A stretch of 64,000 nucleotides of DNA. Source: Gammaproteobacteria bacterium. GTDB taxonomy: Bacteria > Pseudomonadota > Gammaproteobacteria > Enterobacterales > Alteromonadaceae. The translations under genes and the position numbers were made by a program. Of this stretch, positions 8,461 to 17,878 are shown in pieces; the stretch's first letter is position 1; each line of letters begins with the position of its first letter. The notes under the pieces are model-generated. The model saw only the letters and a program-made list of their open reading frames with translations, had not been told where the DNA came from and searched no databases. The DNA lies in assembly GCA_018222985.1 (NCBI GenBank), contig JAAEZG010000008.1, positions 62,001 to 126,000 of the forward strand, in the 5' to 3' direction.

Positions 8461-9656
8461 TAAAGGAAATTGAAGAGGCTCATGTCTTTCATGTCGACAA
8501 AGGCTTTTTGTGCCGCCTGCAAACCAACCATGCGCACACTATATTGCGAAGCCGCTTCCACATAGTCCAAATCGACCAAATCTGACAATGCCTGCTCGTA
8601 TGCCAACGTGCGATTACCGCCAATGGTGTCGAGTGCATCAAGCTCATTCAGCCGGGCACCCACTTCTGCGCGGGTGGTTAACACGTTGTCCATGCCGTTA
8701 TCAAATTCACGCATAACGGTGCGCAAGGTGTTCGTGCGCTGCGCCTTTTCAGCGTCGGTGGTTGCTGGACTATCAAGTACCGCTAACGCTTTTTCAAAGG
8801 TACGGAAAATATCCATGTTGTTGTCTTGACCACGCGCCACACGCAAGGTATCGCCACTAACTGGGGCGCCTTCTAGCTCAATTTCAATTCCACCTAAAGT
8901 GACGTTGGTTGGGCTATTGTAATCAGCCCAGGCACCGCCGTTTACGCGATACTGCATTTGCCCCGCGTTGTCGGCAAATTCAATATCATAGGCTTGGCCA
9001 AAGTCCGGGTGGTTTGAGTCGACAATATTAATGCCGTCAAACTGCAAGGTACCTTGGTTGTTCAAGCCGGCGTCGGCCAAGTAACCAGCACTACTGTGTA
9101 CCGAACGGAAAATTTTGTCACCTGAATGGCCTACAGCCATACGGCGCTCGCCGTCGACTTGCTGCTCGCGTACTTCAGGGTTGCCCACGTAGCTGACGTT
9201 ACCATTGGCGTCGCGCACAAACGGCGCGGTATCGTCTTGATAGCCACCAAACAAATAACGTCCGTTTCCATCACGCGTGTTTCCTAGGCCAATTAACGAC
9301 TCATACAGCCCAAGCAACTCGCTCGCAACAGAAGCTCGGTCAGCATCTGCTAAGGTGTCACTTGAGGCTTGTACCATCAATGTTTTGGCGCGCGAATACA
9401 CGTCATTCACGGTGTTTAGAACGCTTTCTTCTTGCGACAATGAATTACGTACACCCACCCGGGCGTCATTAAACTGGTTAGACACCGACTTTGATTGCGA
9501 AATATTAATCGCTTGCGTCATTGCTTGTGGGTCATCAGAAATATTTACGATGCGTTTACCGCTGGCAATTTGCTGACCAATTTTCATGAACTCAGTTTGC
9601 TGCCGGTTCATCGACGACACGTTTTGGTTGTACATTGTGAGTGTGCTAATTCGCAT
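8460..9656 (-). CDS. flgL: Flagellar hook-filament junction protein FlgL (HAP3)
   Basis: FlgL joins the hook to the flagellin filament and is exported through the flagellar type III system. The 398-residue protein starts MRISTLTMYNQNVSSMNRQQ, the flagellin-like N-terminal D0 helix, contains ASGKRIVNISDDPQAM, and ends with the matching C-terminal coiled coil (AASQYSVRMVGLQAAQKAF). There is no signal peptide, as expected. It is the last gene of the flg operon and follows flgK by 23 bp; both probably use the FliA promoter upstream of flgK. Confidence 0.96.
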   Translation of the reverse strand: MRISTLTMYNQNVSSMNRQQTEFMKIGQQIASGKRIVNISDDPQAMTQAINISQSKSVSNQFNDARVGVRNSLSQEESVLNTVNDVYSRAKTLMVQASSDTLADADRASVASELLGLYESLIGLGNTRDGNGRYLFGGYQDDTAPFVRDANGNVSYVGNPEVREQQVDGERRMAVGHSGDKIFRSVHSSAGYLADAGLNNQGTLQFDGINIVDSNHPDFGQAYDIEFADNAGQMQYRVNGGAWADYNSPTNVTLGGIEIELEGAPVSGDTLRVARGQDNNMDIFRTFEKALAVLDSPATTDAEKAQRTNTLRTVMREFDNGMDNVLTTRAEVGARLNELDALDTIGGNRTLAYEQALSDLVDLDYVEAASQYSVRMVGLQAAQKAFVDMKDMSLFNFL

Positions 9657-9679
9657 AATCTATACTCCGCGGTGTCTGG

Positions 9680-11284
9680 TTAGCGCAATTGCAAAATGGT
9701 ATCGAGAATGGTTGAACCGGTCTCGATGACCTTGGCATTGGCTTGGTAATATTGTTGATAACGAATCAGGTTGGCAGCTTCTTCATCAAGGTTTACGCCC
9801 GACTCTGACTGCTGCAATGCTGTCAGCTGCTCGGTTAAGCCTTGTTGCGCGGCCAAGTTAGCCTGTACCACATTAATTTGGTTACCCAAGGTACTCACCA
9901 TGGTGCCGTAAGCTTGGTTAAACGTGCCTTTGCCTTCAACTAATAGCTGGTTTTGTAAATCAAGCATGGCTAAGCCGTTACGGTTATCGCCGCTTGCATT
10001 TGACTGCGCCGCAGCCAACTGTGAGCCTTCGGTAAGCAACAATTCAAAGCTTTGAGTTTGATTTACCAACGGACGTACGCGGAAACTGTCACCTTGATCA
10101 ACGGTACCGGTTATAGCGACTTCCAAACCGTTAAACGCCAAGGTACCGGTTGCACCGTCAAAGGTTGCGTCAACCACTTTGCCGTTATCTACGCGCCGAA
10201 CTTCGTAGCCCGTGTCGGTTAATTTAATGTCGTAATCGGTGGCCAATAAACCATTGGCGTCGGTAATTTGTACGCCAGCGACACCCGTGCCGGTGTTGCG
10301 TGAGTTGCTGTACGCAACTGGGTCGCCGGTGCCAAACATTGCTTGGCCTGGGTCTTGGTTCAAATCAACACCAGCTTGATGTTGCTGATTAAATGCATCA
10401 GCGAATACGCGCACCATTTGCCCAACTTGATTACGCATGGTGTCTAGGCTTTTCGAGCGAAACTCCATTAAGCCGCTTAAGCTGCCACGATTAAACGTCG
10501 ACTCTTTAAGCTGAATTTTATTACCCGACACGTCGTTATAGAACACGGCGGTGCGGGTGGGGTCATTGTTGTCGGTTAGGGCATCAAGCTGATACGACGT
10601 ATCGCCAGAAACCAATGGCGAGCCGTTATTCAATGAAATGGTATAAGAACCTGATTTTTGCTCGTGCACACGCACATCAATGCGTTGTGACAAGTCATGC
10701 ACTAATTTGTCGCGTTGGTTTAACAAACTATTAGGGGCGTCACCTGCACCAGAGCGAGCAAGCAAAATCTCTTTGTTTAACTGGCTAATTTGCCCAGTTA
10801 ACGAGTTGATTGAATCGACCTCGAATTTCATTTCAGCGTTCACGCTACGCTCAATATCTTCAAGGTAATTATCGAATGACTTAAATTGGCTAACTAAGGT
10901 GCTCGCAGTACCCAACACGCCCGCTCGCGCTGCGGGGTCAGCTGGGCTGCTGTTCATTTGCCCAAGCGCATTAAAGAACTCTTGCATAACCGGCGCTAGC
11001 CCAGAGCGCTCGTCTGACAATAAATTATCAATTTGGCGCACTTGGCTATAATAGGTTTCAAGAGAGGCAAGCGAACCGCTTGAAGCATTTAGACGGGTTG
11101 CAACAAACTGGTTAAATTGGCGCTCGACACCGTTCACCAACACACCATAAGAGCGATTTTCGCCAAGCTGAACAAGCTCGCGGTTATAGCCAGGCGTATT
11201 CACATTGCTGATGTTGCCACTGGTGGCGTAAAGCCCCGTTTGGGCTGCCCGTAAACCACTTAAGCCAATTGAAAAAATACTCAT
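9680..11284 (-). CDS. flgK: Flagellar hook-associated protein FlgK (HAP1)
   Basis: FlgK is the first junction protein between hook and filament. At 534 residues it begins MSIFSIGLSGLRAAQTGLYA with the rod/hook/HAP signature (SNVNTPGYNRELVQLGE, ~residues 27-45) and ends with the typical C-terminal QQYYQANAKVIETGSTILDT motif. A domain-rich middle (~residues 280-440) is exposed on the cell surface. A sigma-28 promoter is visible 28 nt upstream, separating expression of flgKL from the earlier rod and hook genes. Confidence 0.97.
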   Translation of the reverse strand: MSIFSIGLSGLRAAQTGLYATSGNISNVNTPGYNRELVQLGENRSYGVLVNGVERQFNQFVATRLNASSGSLASLETYYSQVRQIDNLLSDERSGLAPVMQEFFNALGQMNSSPADPAARAGVLGTASTLVSQFKSFDNYLEDIERSVNAEMKFEVDSINSLTGQISQLNKEILLARSGAGDAPNSLLNQRDKLVHDLSQRIDVRVHEQKSGSYTISLNNGSPLVSGDTSYQLDALTDNNDPTRTAVFYNDVSGNKIQLKESTFNRGSLSGLMEFRSKSLDTMRNQVGQMVRVFADAFNQQHQAGVDLNQDPGQAMFGTGDPVAYSNSRNTGTGVAGVQITDANGLLATDYDIKLTDTGYEVRRVDNGKVVDATFDGATGTLAFNGLEVAITGTVDQGDSFRVRPLVNQTQSFELLLTEGSQLAAAQSNASGDNRNGLAMLDLQNQLLVEGKGTFNQAYGTMVSTLGNQINVVQANLAAQQGLTEQLTALQQSESGVNLDEEAANLIRYQQYYQANAKVIETGSTILDTILQLR

Positions 11285-11312
11285 GCTTGCTCCCTAATGC
11301 TGATACCTCTGT

Positions 11313-11339
11313 TTATCGGCATCAGCACGTATAACTTTA
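11313..11339 (-). promoter_or_regulatory. Sigma-28 (FliA) promoter for flgKL
   Basis: On the minus strand TAAA (plus positions 11336-11339) is followed after exactly 15 nt by GCCGATAA (11313-11320), matching the enterobacterial FliA consensus in both elements and spacing. The -35 element overlaps the flgJ stop codon and the -10 element ends 28 nt before the flgK ATG. Late genes in this class are normally switched on after hook completion, when FlgM is exported. Confidence 0.85.
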
Positions 11340-11651
11340 TGGTTTTTTCGCCTGATCAAGCTGCAACTGCTGTAATAGTTGCTCAGCCAAGCCAATACCC
11401 TTACCAGCTACTTCAGTTGCCATTTGTTGATCAAACATATCGGTATAGGTACGCATCGCTGAACTATTGAATAACTCTGATTCGCCGCCAGCTTGACGCA
11501 TTGACTTCATCATTTGTGAAATAAACAATGCCTCAAATTGTCGCGCAGCTTCAGCCGCAGCCTCTTGTGGGCGCTGCTGACTTTGGGTTTTCAATTTGTC
11601 TAATTGCTGGGCATCTACAGCTAACCCGACCGACGCAACTGAGTTAGCCAT
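11337..11651 (-). CDS. flgJ: Rod-binding protein FlgJ, single-domain form
   Basis: This 104-residue protein matches only the N-terminal rod-scaffold domain of FlgJ: AARQFEALFISQMMKSMR and the ending FDQQMATEVAGKGIGLAEQL. Many beta- and gammaproteobacterial FlgJ proteins are ~300 residues with a C-terminal peptidoglycan hydrolase domain; that domain is absent here. Only 52 bp separate it from flgK, so the lost domain is not hidden in another frame. The rod cap role should be kept, but wall penetration needs a hydrolase encoded elsewhere. Its start overlaps the flgI stop by one base. Confidence 0.92.
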   Translation of the reverse strand: MANSVASVGLAVDAQQLDKLKTQSQQRPQEAAAEAARQFEALFISQMMKSMRQAGGESELFNSSAMRTYTDMFDQQMATEVAGKGIGLAEQLLQQLQLDQAKKP

Positions 11652-12745
11652 TAAATAATCTCCAATTCAGCACGCAATGCACCCGAGGTATGCAGCGCCT
11701 GTAAAATTGCCATTAAGTCACTTGGCGTTGCACCCAAACTATTGAGCGCCTGTACAACTTGCATCAACTCAACGCCCTCAACCATTTGTAAGGAGCCCTG
11801 CTCTTGTTCAATGGCAATATTGCTAGTTTCGCCAACCACTGTTTCACCACCGCTTAGTGCTGGCGGCTGACTAACATAAGGTTGACGGGTAATCGTTACC
11901 GACAAGTTGCCATGCGCAACAGCCGCTTGACGCAGGGTTACTGGACCACTTAAAACCACCGACCCGGTGCGTGAATTCAATACAACACGAGGGCTTGCTG
12001 ACCCTGGACGCACATCAACATTTTCAACCCGCGCCATAAACTGCACGCGGTTTGCTGCATCTGAAGGGCCATCAAGTTGAATGGTGCCGCCGTCCAGCGC
12101 CATAGCAACCGCATAACCAAATTCTTGATTTATGCGTTCAACCATACGTAAGGCTGTGGTGAAATCTGCTTCTTTGAGGTTCAGCTGCATTTTGCCGTAG
12201 GTAATGTCGTGCGCAACACTGCGCTCTACCGTAGCACCGCCAGTAATACGGCCACCCGCCTGTTGGTTAATCACCGCTGACGAGCCTTGTGACTCCGCGC
12301 TAGCACCGTTGATCAATAAGTTACCTTGGGCAAGGGCGTAAACTTGGCCATCGGCACCTTTTAGTGGCGTCATTAACAGGGTACCGCCGCGCAAGCTGCG
12401 GGCATTACCAATGGAAGACACCACCACGTCGAGTTCTTGACCAGGCCGAGCAAAAGCCGGCAAGGTTGCAGTCACCATTACCGCGGCTACGTTACGCAAC
12501 TGCATATTAGTACCCGGCGGAATAGTGACACCTAGTTGCGCCAACATGTTTGTCATGCTCTGACCGGTAAACGGCGCTTGCATGGTCTGGTCACCGCTGC
12601 CGTCAAGGCCAACCACCAAGCCATAACCAACAAGGCTGTTGTTACGAACACCAGCAAAGTCTGCAAGCTCTTTAATCCGCTCTGCTTGCGCACTAGAAAA
12701 GCCAACAATAACTACAGTTATAAGCATTATAAGCTGTCGTAACAT
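11651..12745 (-). CDS. flgI: Flagellar P-ring protein FlgI
   Basis: FlgI forms the periplasmic P-ring bushing around the rod. The 364-residue protein carries a Sec signal peptide (cleavage near SSAQA, residue ~21) and the conserved opening ERIKELADFAGVRNNSLVGYG. Other hallmarks are NMLAQLGVTIPPG and the C-terminal GATPSDLMAILQALHTSGAL. It follows flgH in the operon and ends by overlapping flgJ. Confidence 0.98.
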   Translation of the reverse strand: MLRQLIMLITVVIVGFSSAQAERIKELADFAGVRNNSLVGYGLVVGLDGSGDQTMQAPFTGQSMTNMLAQLGVTIPPGTNMQLRNVAAVMVTATLPAFARPGQELDVVVSSIGNARSLRGGTLLMTPLKGADGQVYALAQGNLLINGASAESQGSSAVINQQAGGRITGGATVERSVAHDITYGKMQLNLKEADFTTALRMVERINQEFGYAVAMALDGGTIQLDGPSDAANRVQFMARVENVDVRPGSASPRVVLNSRTGSVVLSGPVTLRQAAVAHGNLSVTITRQPYVSQPPALSGGETVVGETSNIAIEQEQGSLQMVEGVELMQVVQALNSLGATPSDLMAILQALHTSGALRAELEII

Positions 12746-12759
12746 GATAAAACCTCTAC

Positions 12760-13422
12760 TTAAAACGGCGCGATGTAATTAAAGAAACGCTGCAACCAAC
12801 CCTGTTTCTGCGCATCGTTAATATAACCATCGCCAATGTACTCAAGGCGCGCCTCGGCCACAGCGGTTGACAACACGCTGTTTTGGCCACTAATACTGCG
12901 CGGATTCACGACCCCAGAAAAGCGAATATATTCAGTGCCTTGATTAATGGCGATTTGCTTCTCACCGCGCACGCGCAAATTTCCGTTCGGTAGCACTTGC
13001 ATAACTTGCACGGTAATTACGCCAGAAAACTGATTCGACGCGCTGCTGCCGCCTGAGCCGGCGAAATCATTCGCACTTCCAACGCTAAAGCCATATTCGG
13101 CCAGTTGTTCAAGCGCATCTGGCAAGCCTTCCAAATCCACACCAATATTGCTTGCCCGCGACGACTGTGAAGAGGCGTTCTTGGTCGCGCTAACTTGCTC
13201 TTCAAGCACAATGGTAATAATGTCGCCAGTGCGGCGTGGCCGCTGATCTTCAAACAGTGGGATATAGCCATTTTGCGCCTGATAAATAGAACCATTAGGC
13301 ACTCCATACGCGTTCTCCGGTATAACCACCGGCTCGTATGGTTCCACCACTACAGGCTCTGGCGGCGAGCTGCTACATCCTGCTAAAAACACCGCCATTG
13401 TTATTATCAAAACCGCACGCAT
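12760..13422 (-). CDS. flgH: Flagellar L-ring lipoprotein FlgH
   Basis: FlgH makes the outer-membrane L-ring. The 220-residue protein has a lipoprotein signal with lipobox LAGC at residues ~13-16, a Pro/Glu/Val linker, then the L-ring domain (DQRPRRTGDIITIVLEEQ, FSGVITVQVMQVLPNGNL, RFSGVVNPRSI). It ends with a typical DAQKQGWLQRFFNYIAPF. The order flgG-flgH-flgI is the standard one. Confidence 0.97.
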   Translation of the reverse strand: MRAVLIITMAVFLAGCSSSPPEPVVVEPYEPVVIPENAYGVPNGSIYQAQNGYIPLFEDQRPRRTGDIITIVLEEQVSATKNASSQSSRASNIGVDLEGLPDALEQLAEYGFSVGSANDFAGSGGSSASNQFSGVITVQVMQVLPNGNLRVRGEKQIAINQGTEYIRFSGVVNPRSISGQNSVLSTAVAEARLEYIGDGYINDAQKQGWLQRFFNYIAPF

Positions 13423-13454
13423 ATGCTATCTGCCTTTATTCGCCTAATCGCTTG

Positions 13455-14237
13455 TTATAACTGACTCAACCGCGCCAGCATTTCGTCGCTGCTTGAAATA
13501 GCTCGGCTATTAATTTCATAAGCGCGCTGGGTTTGAATCATGTTCACCATTTCTTCCACCACGTTCACGTTCGAGGCTTCAACAAAGCCTTGGAATAACG
13601 TGCCGGCACCGTTCATACCTGGTAACGACTCCGTTGGCGCACCCGAAGCTTGGGTTTCAACATAAAGGTTTCCACCACGTGCTTCTAAACCGGCGTCATT
13701 CATAAACATCGCCAAGGTAATCTGCCCTACCTGAACGTTTTGGGTGTTACCTGGTTGGGTGACGGTGACAATACCGTCTTGGCCAATGGTTACGCTCATA
13801 GCGTTAGCCGGAAGAAAAATTGCTGGCTCTAATGGAAAACCGTTGGCTGTTACCATTTGGCCGTCTTCATTCACTTGAAAGCTACCGTCGCGGGTATAAG
13901 CCAATGAGCCATCTGGCATGAGTACTTGAAAGTAGCCTTTACCGCTAATGGCTAGGTCACGCGAGTTCTCGGTGTTGTTTAAGCTGCCTTGGGTATGTAA
14001 GCGTTCTGTGGCAACTGTACGCACACCGGTGCCTACCTGTAAGCCAGAAGGCAAGCTGTCTTGGGCGTTATTCATGGCGCCAGGTTGGCGCATGTTTTGA
14101 TACAGCAAGTCTTCAAAAACTGCGCGTGAGCGTTTAAAGCCTGCAGTATTGACGTTGGCCAAGTTGTTGGTGATGACATCAAGCTGCTGTTGTTGCGCGG
14201 TCAAACCGGTTTTGGCAGTCCATAACGATTTAATCAT
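13455..14237 (-). CDS. flgG: Flagellar distal rod protein FlgG
   Basis: FlgG forms the distal rod. The 260-residue protein opens [20 protein letters not shown] with the SNN-like [23 protein letters not shown] signature and ends with the C-terminal helix [24 protein letters not shown], both typical of FlgG. Central segments such as [20 protein letters not shown] are diagnostic. Length is exactly as in other species. Confidence 0.98.
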   Translation of the reverse strand: MIKSLWTAKTGLTAQQQQLDVITNNLANVNTAGFKRSRAVFEDLLYQNMRQPGAMNNAQDSLPSGLQVGTGVRTVATERLHTQGSLNNTENSRDLAISGKGYFQVLMPDGSLAYTRDGSFQVNEDGQMVTANGFPLEPAIFLPANAMSVTIGQDGIVTVTQPGNTQNVQVGQITLAMFMNDAGLEARGGNLYVETQASGAPTESLPGMNGAGTLFQGFVEASNVNVVEEMVNMIQTQRAYEINSRAISSSDEMLARLSQL

Positions 14238-14259
14238 AATTTTTCTCCAGTAAACCTAT

Positions 14260-15003
14260 TTAGCCCTTAACCGACAGCAGGCTATTTGCTTGTTGGGCCG
14301 TTTCATCAGCGGTAGAAATCACGCTCATGTTCAAGTCATAACGGCGCTGCGTATCAATCATGGCGACCATAGCTTCAATGGTGTTCACATTACTGCCCTC
14401 TAACGCGCCTGACACCAATTGCGCAGTTTCGTCACGTTGCAATGGGGCACCCGCGGGGGTACGAAACCAGCCATCGTCGCTGCGCTGTAACTGATTCGGC
14501 TGATCAACACGTACCAACTTGAGACGATCAAGTGGCACCAGCTCGTTAGCGTCGCCGCCTAAACCAATGCCACTAACCGTACCGTCGTTACCAACCGTCA
14601 CTTGGGTACCTAGCGGCAATAAGATGGGCCCGCCATCGCCAAGCACCGGCATGCCATTCACCATTAATTGGCCGTCGGCATCTATCTGCAAATCGCCGCG
14701 CTTGGTATAGGCTTCGCCTTCTGGCGTTTGTACGGCAAGCCAGTTGGCTTGATCGAACGCCACATCTAAATCACGTTCGGTGGTTTGAATAGCACCCGCC
14801 GAAGTATCGAACAAACCAGTGGTTGTCACTGCGGCCACGCGCGTATCCAATACGCCAGGGCCATTAACAGGCACCGCGCGGGCAGCAGCAAGCTGCGCCC
14901 GAAAACCAGTGGTTGATGCGTTACTCAAGTTATGGGTCACCACCGACTGCTCATCGAGTGTTTGCCGTGCCCCATTCATTGCCGTGTATAAAATGGCGTC
15001 CAT
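14260..15003 (-). CDS. flgF: Flagellar proximal rod protein FlgF
   Basis: FlgF is a proximal rod subunit. At 247 residues it has the FlgF-type start MDAILYTAMNGARQTLDEQ, the VVTHNLSNASTTGFRAQLAA signature and the C-terminal ALEGSNVNTIEAMVAMIDTQ helix. The product resembles FlgG but lacks its conserved middle. It lies between flgE and flgG. Confidence 0.97.
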   Translation of the reverse strand: MDAILYTAMNGARQTLDEQSVVTHNLSNASTTGFRAQLAAARAVPVNGPGVLDTRVAAVTTTGLFDTSAGAIQTTERDLDVAFDQANWLAVQTPEGEAYTKRGDLQIDADGQLMVNGMPVLGDGGPILLPLGTQVTVGNDGTVSGIGLGGDANELVPLDRLKLVRVDQPNQLQRSDDGWFRTPAGAPLQRDETAQLVSGALEGSNVNTIEAMVAMIDTQRRYDLNMSVISTADETAQQANSLLSVKG

Positions 15004-15027
15004 GATTAAGCCTCGTTACCTTAGGTA

Positions 15028-16212
15028 TTATTTCAACTGCATGGTGGTTTGCAGGGCTTCGTCTTGCGACTTAATACTCTGCGCATTGGCTTGATAATTG
15101 CGCTGCGCAATAATCATGGCCACCAACTCTTGGGTTAAGTCAACGTTGGATGCTTCGACAGCGCCCGCCATAATTGAGCCAAACTGCCCTTCACCAGGTA
15201 CTGACAAAATCGGCACGCCCGAACGTTGCGACTCAACCCATGCGTTATTACCCACCGACTTCAAGCCCTCTAGGCTTTGGAAGTTCGCTAGCGCAATGGT
15301 GCCCAAAACAACTTGTTGTTCATTTGAGTAGGTACCAATAATGCTGCCGTCTTCTGCTACCGCTACTTGCATCAGCGTGCCTGACATATAGCCGTTTTGT
15401 TCCATTGAGGTTAATTCAAACTCGTTGGCAAACTGCGTGGTACCGGTAACGTCCATGGCGATGGACATGTTGGCAGCACCTTCACCTGGCGCAAAAGTAA
15501 AGCCGTCCATGTTGGTGGTGCCGGTAAGCAAACCGTTGGTATCAAAGTCTAGTTGGCCCACTTCCGGCGCTAGCTCGGTACCACGTGACATGCGCACTTC
15601 CCACTGGTTATCGCCAGTTTTGGTGAAGTACATCATGCTTGGGTGCGGGTTACCTAAAGAGTCGAACAAGGTGACCGAGTTCGCGTAGGAATACGAATCT
15701 GGGTCGGCTTGGTCAAACGGCACTGCTGCACGGTCGACAATTGCAGTACTGGTATCTAAGTTAAATACGCCGCTAAGCTCGCTTGATGCATTCGCTGGAA
15801 TACCGCCTGGCGGTACACGCAATACCTCTGGCTGCCCACCAAACTCAACACCTCGCGGGTAGCCGGTTAGCTGCGCGCCTTGCGCGTTCACAATAAAGCC
15901 TTGTTTATCAATGGTTAACTGGCCATTGCGCGAGTATTCAATTTGGCCTTGGTTTTCAAACCGAAAGAAACCTTTACCGCTAATCGCTAAGTCCATATTA
16001 CGGTTGGTAGTTTCTATGTTGCCGTCACTGAAGTCTTGAAATACGCCAGCTACGCGTACACCTAAACCCACTTGCGCATTGGCATAAATATCTGAGAACT
16101 GTGCGCGAGCACTTTTAAAACCAACCACCTGTGAGTTAGCAACGTTGTTACTAATCACGTCTAAGTTAGTGGCTGCTGCACGTAAACCTGATAATGCTTG
16201 TGAAAAACCCAT
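15028..16212 (-). CDS. flgE: Flagellar hook protein FlgE
   Basis: FlgE polymerises into the hook. The 394-residue protein starts MGFSQALSGLRAAATNLDVI and continues with NNVANSQVVGFKSARAQFSDIY. Its C-terminal region has the EASNVDLTQELVAMIIAQRNYQ-type helix. The surface domain (~residues 140-300) is of modest size. It follows flgD by 11 bp. No signal peptide is present, as expected for type III export. Confidence 0.98.
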   Translation of the reverse strand: MGFSQALSGLRAAATNLDVISNNVANSQVVGFKSARAQFSDIYANAQVGLGVRVAGVFQDFSDGNIETTNRNMDLAISGKGFFRFENQGQIEYSRNGQLTIDKQGFIVNAQGAQLTGYPRGVEFGGQPEVLRVPPGGIPANASSELSGVFNLDTSTAIVDRAAVPFDQADPDSYSYANSVTLFDSLGNPHPSMMYFTKTGDNQWEVRMSRGTELAPEVGQLDFDTNGLLTGTTNMDGFTFAPGEGAANMSIAMDVTGTTQFANEFELTSMEQNGYMSGTLMQVAVAEDGSIIGTYSNEQQVVLGTIALANFQSLEGLKSVGNNAWVESQRSGVPILSVPGEGQFGSIMAGAVEASNVDLTQELVAMIIAQRNYQANAQSIKSQDEALQTTMQLK

Positions 16213-16223
16213 GGTCGAGCTCC

Positions 16224-16901
16224 TTAAATAATTTGCCGAATGTCTTCAAGACGAACGGGTTCTAAAATACCGCCCAAGTCGAGTCGCGGACCGCTGTCTG
16301 TCATACTCACCGCGATAACCTGTGCATAGTTAAAGCGTTCTGAGGTAACCGGCTGGTCACCGTTGGTGGCTTCAACTGTAAATTTGTAAGCGCCAGCAGG
16401 GGCTGCTGTGCCATCGTCCATTTTGCCGTCCCATGAGAACGACTGTGGGCCCGAGCCCACTTCGCCGAGATCCATACGGCGAACCAGCATACCGCTGGCG
16501 TTATAAATATTTATCTTCACGCTTTCGGCAGGGGCGTTTAGCTCTAGCCCAAATGGCGTCGCGTCGCCTTCACCGTCGTTACCTACCAAAATGCGGTCGC
16601 CGGGTACTAACACAGCACGACCGATTAATGCCGAGGCCTGCATGGTTTTGGCGGCCTCCATTTGGCCATTAATGGTTTGCATGGTGTCGTTTAAAGACTC
16701 AATACCGCTTACCGTATTAATTTGCGCCAACTGCGAGGTCATTTCGTTGTTTTCCATTGGGTTCAATGGGTCTTGGTTGCGCAATTGCGTCACCAACAAC
16801 GTCATAAAGTTATCGCGCATTTCTTGGCTATTCGAAGCCACCTGCGCGTTATTGGCGCTTTGGTTAACGCGATTTAATACGCTTGCATCAATGGTACTCA
16901 T
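16224..16901 (-). CDS. flgD: Flagellar hook cap / scaffold protein FlgD
   Basis: FlgD caps the growing hook and is removed when FlgK arrives. The 225-residue protein has the conserved export-gate-binding and scaffold segment FMTLLVTQLRNQDPLNPMEN near residues 31-50, followed by a Tudor/fibronectin-like FLG domain (SFSWDGKMDDGTAAPAGAYK). The operon position between flgC and flgE is canonical. Confidence 0.97.
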   Translation of the reverse strand: MSTIDASVLNRVNQSANNAQVASNSQEMRDNFMTLLVTQLRNQDPLNPMENNEMTSQLAQINTVSGIESLNDTMQTINGQMEAAKTMQASALIGRAVLVPGDRILVGNDGEGDATPFGLELNAPAESVKINIYNASGMLVRRMDLGEVGSGPQSFSWDGKMDDGTAAPAGAYKFTVEATNGDQPVTSERFNYAQVIAVSMTDSGPRLDLGGILEPVRLEDIRQII

Positions 16902-16911
16902 TGGTTACTCC

Positions 16912-17316
16912 TTAGCCCTTGCCAATAGTCAGTGTGCGCATCAGTAAGTCTTTACTGGTGTTCATGACTTCGACGTTGGCTTGATAAGACCGCGAGGCAG
17001 AAATCATGTTGACCATTTCAGCAACCGGATCGACATTCGGCATGGTCACATAACCCTGTTCATCCGCCAGCGGATGACCAGGTTGATATTCACGTCGCGC
17101 TGGTGCTTCTGACTCAACCACTTCTTTTACTTGCACGCCGCCAACACCGTTGGCTTGCAGCTGCTGCTCAAAAATGACTTGCTTGGCTTTATAAGGTTGA
17201 CCATCAGGGCCAGCCACGCTGTTGGCATTCGCCATATTGCTGGCCGCCACATTCATGCGTTGCGACTGCGCTGTTAACGCCGAACCTGAAATATCTAAAA
17301 TTGAGAAAATTGCCAT
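16912..17316 (-). CDS. flgC: Flagellar proximal rod protein FlgC
   Basis: FlgC is a 134-residue proximal rod subunit. The N-terminus has [18 protein letters not shown]-like sequence (here [12 protein letters not shown]) and [20 protein letters not shown]; the C-terminus carries [20 protein letters not shown]. Both ends match the rod-protein family and the length is normal. Confidence 0.97.
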   Translation of the reverse strand: MAIFSILDISGSALTAQSQRMNVAASNMANANSVAGPDGQPYKAKQVIFEQQLQANGVGGVQVKEVVESEAPARREYQPGHPLADEQGYVTMPNVDPVAEMVNMISASRSYQANVEVMNTSKDLLMRTLTIGKG

Positions 17317-17328
17317 AATTCAGCCCCT

Positions 17329-17733
17329 TTATTGTTCAGGTTGCATGGCTTTTTTAAGGCCACTAATGCGATCGTCTAAAAATTGGATGTCTGCTTGGTA
17401 GCGCAGCGAGTTATCTAGAAACTGCGCGCGTTCCATATCCATATCCACAGTGTTACCATCAAGCCGATTTTGCGCAGGCACTCGATACTTCATGTCCACC
17501 GCCGTGTTTGATGCCGATAGCTGCATATGCCCAGCATGGGTGGTTGCTAGCTTTACCGGCCCCGACTGCTGGGCTGTAGCGCGTTTGAGCTCTTGCGAGA
17601 AATCAAAGTCTCGCGCTTTATAGTTCGGCGTATCGGCGTTCGCGATATTGCCCGCCAGCGTTTCTTGGCGTTGCTGGCGTAGCGCTAACGCTTGTTGTTG
17701 AAACTGCAACGCACTGGTTAATTTGTCGATCAT
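17329..17733 (-). CDS. flgB: Flagellar proximal rod protein FlgB
   Basis: FlgB is the first rod subunit of the flg operon. The 134-residue product contains RQQRQETLAGNIANADTPNY and ends with the FLDNSLRYQADIQFLDDRIS-type helix. The start at 17733 was chosen because family members begin MIDKL-like and AGGAGG lies 9 nt upstream. The frame stays open for 102 more codons upstream (to 18039), but that extension is not FlgB-like and runs into flgA. It is the head of the minus-strand operon, divergent from flgA with a 145-bp gap. I see no convincing sigma-54 promoter in that gap. Confidence 0.96.
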   Translation of the reverse strand: MIDKLTSALQFQQQALALRQQRQETLAGNIANADTPNYKARDFDFSQELKRATAQQSGPVKLATTHAGHMQLSASNTAVDMKYRVPAQNRLDGNTVDMDMERAQFLDNSLRYQADIQFLDDRISGLKKAMQPEQ

Positions 17734-17878
17734 GGTGCAGACCCTCCTGTTCACGTTGCAGAGTACTTCGGCTTGTGTAAATACAAAGCAAAGAATAAGC
17801 GCCTTTTTTACCCCCAATTCTGCCAATACCTCATTGCGAAACTGTCTATAATTCGAGCTGTCATTTATTTTTATTGGT

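Noticed and set aside
17760-17795. Possible sigma-54 promoter upstream of flgB
   Set aside because: A GC-N10-type pair is present, but the -24 element reads CC in place of the invariant GG.
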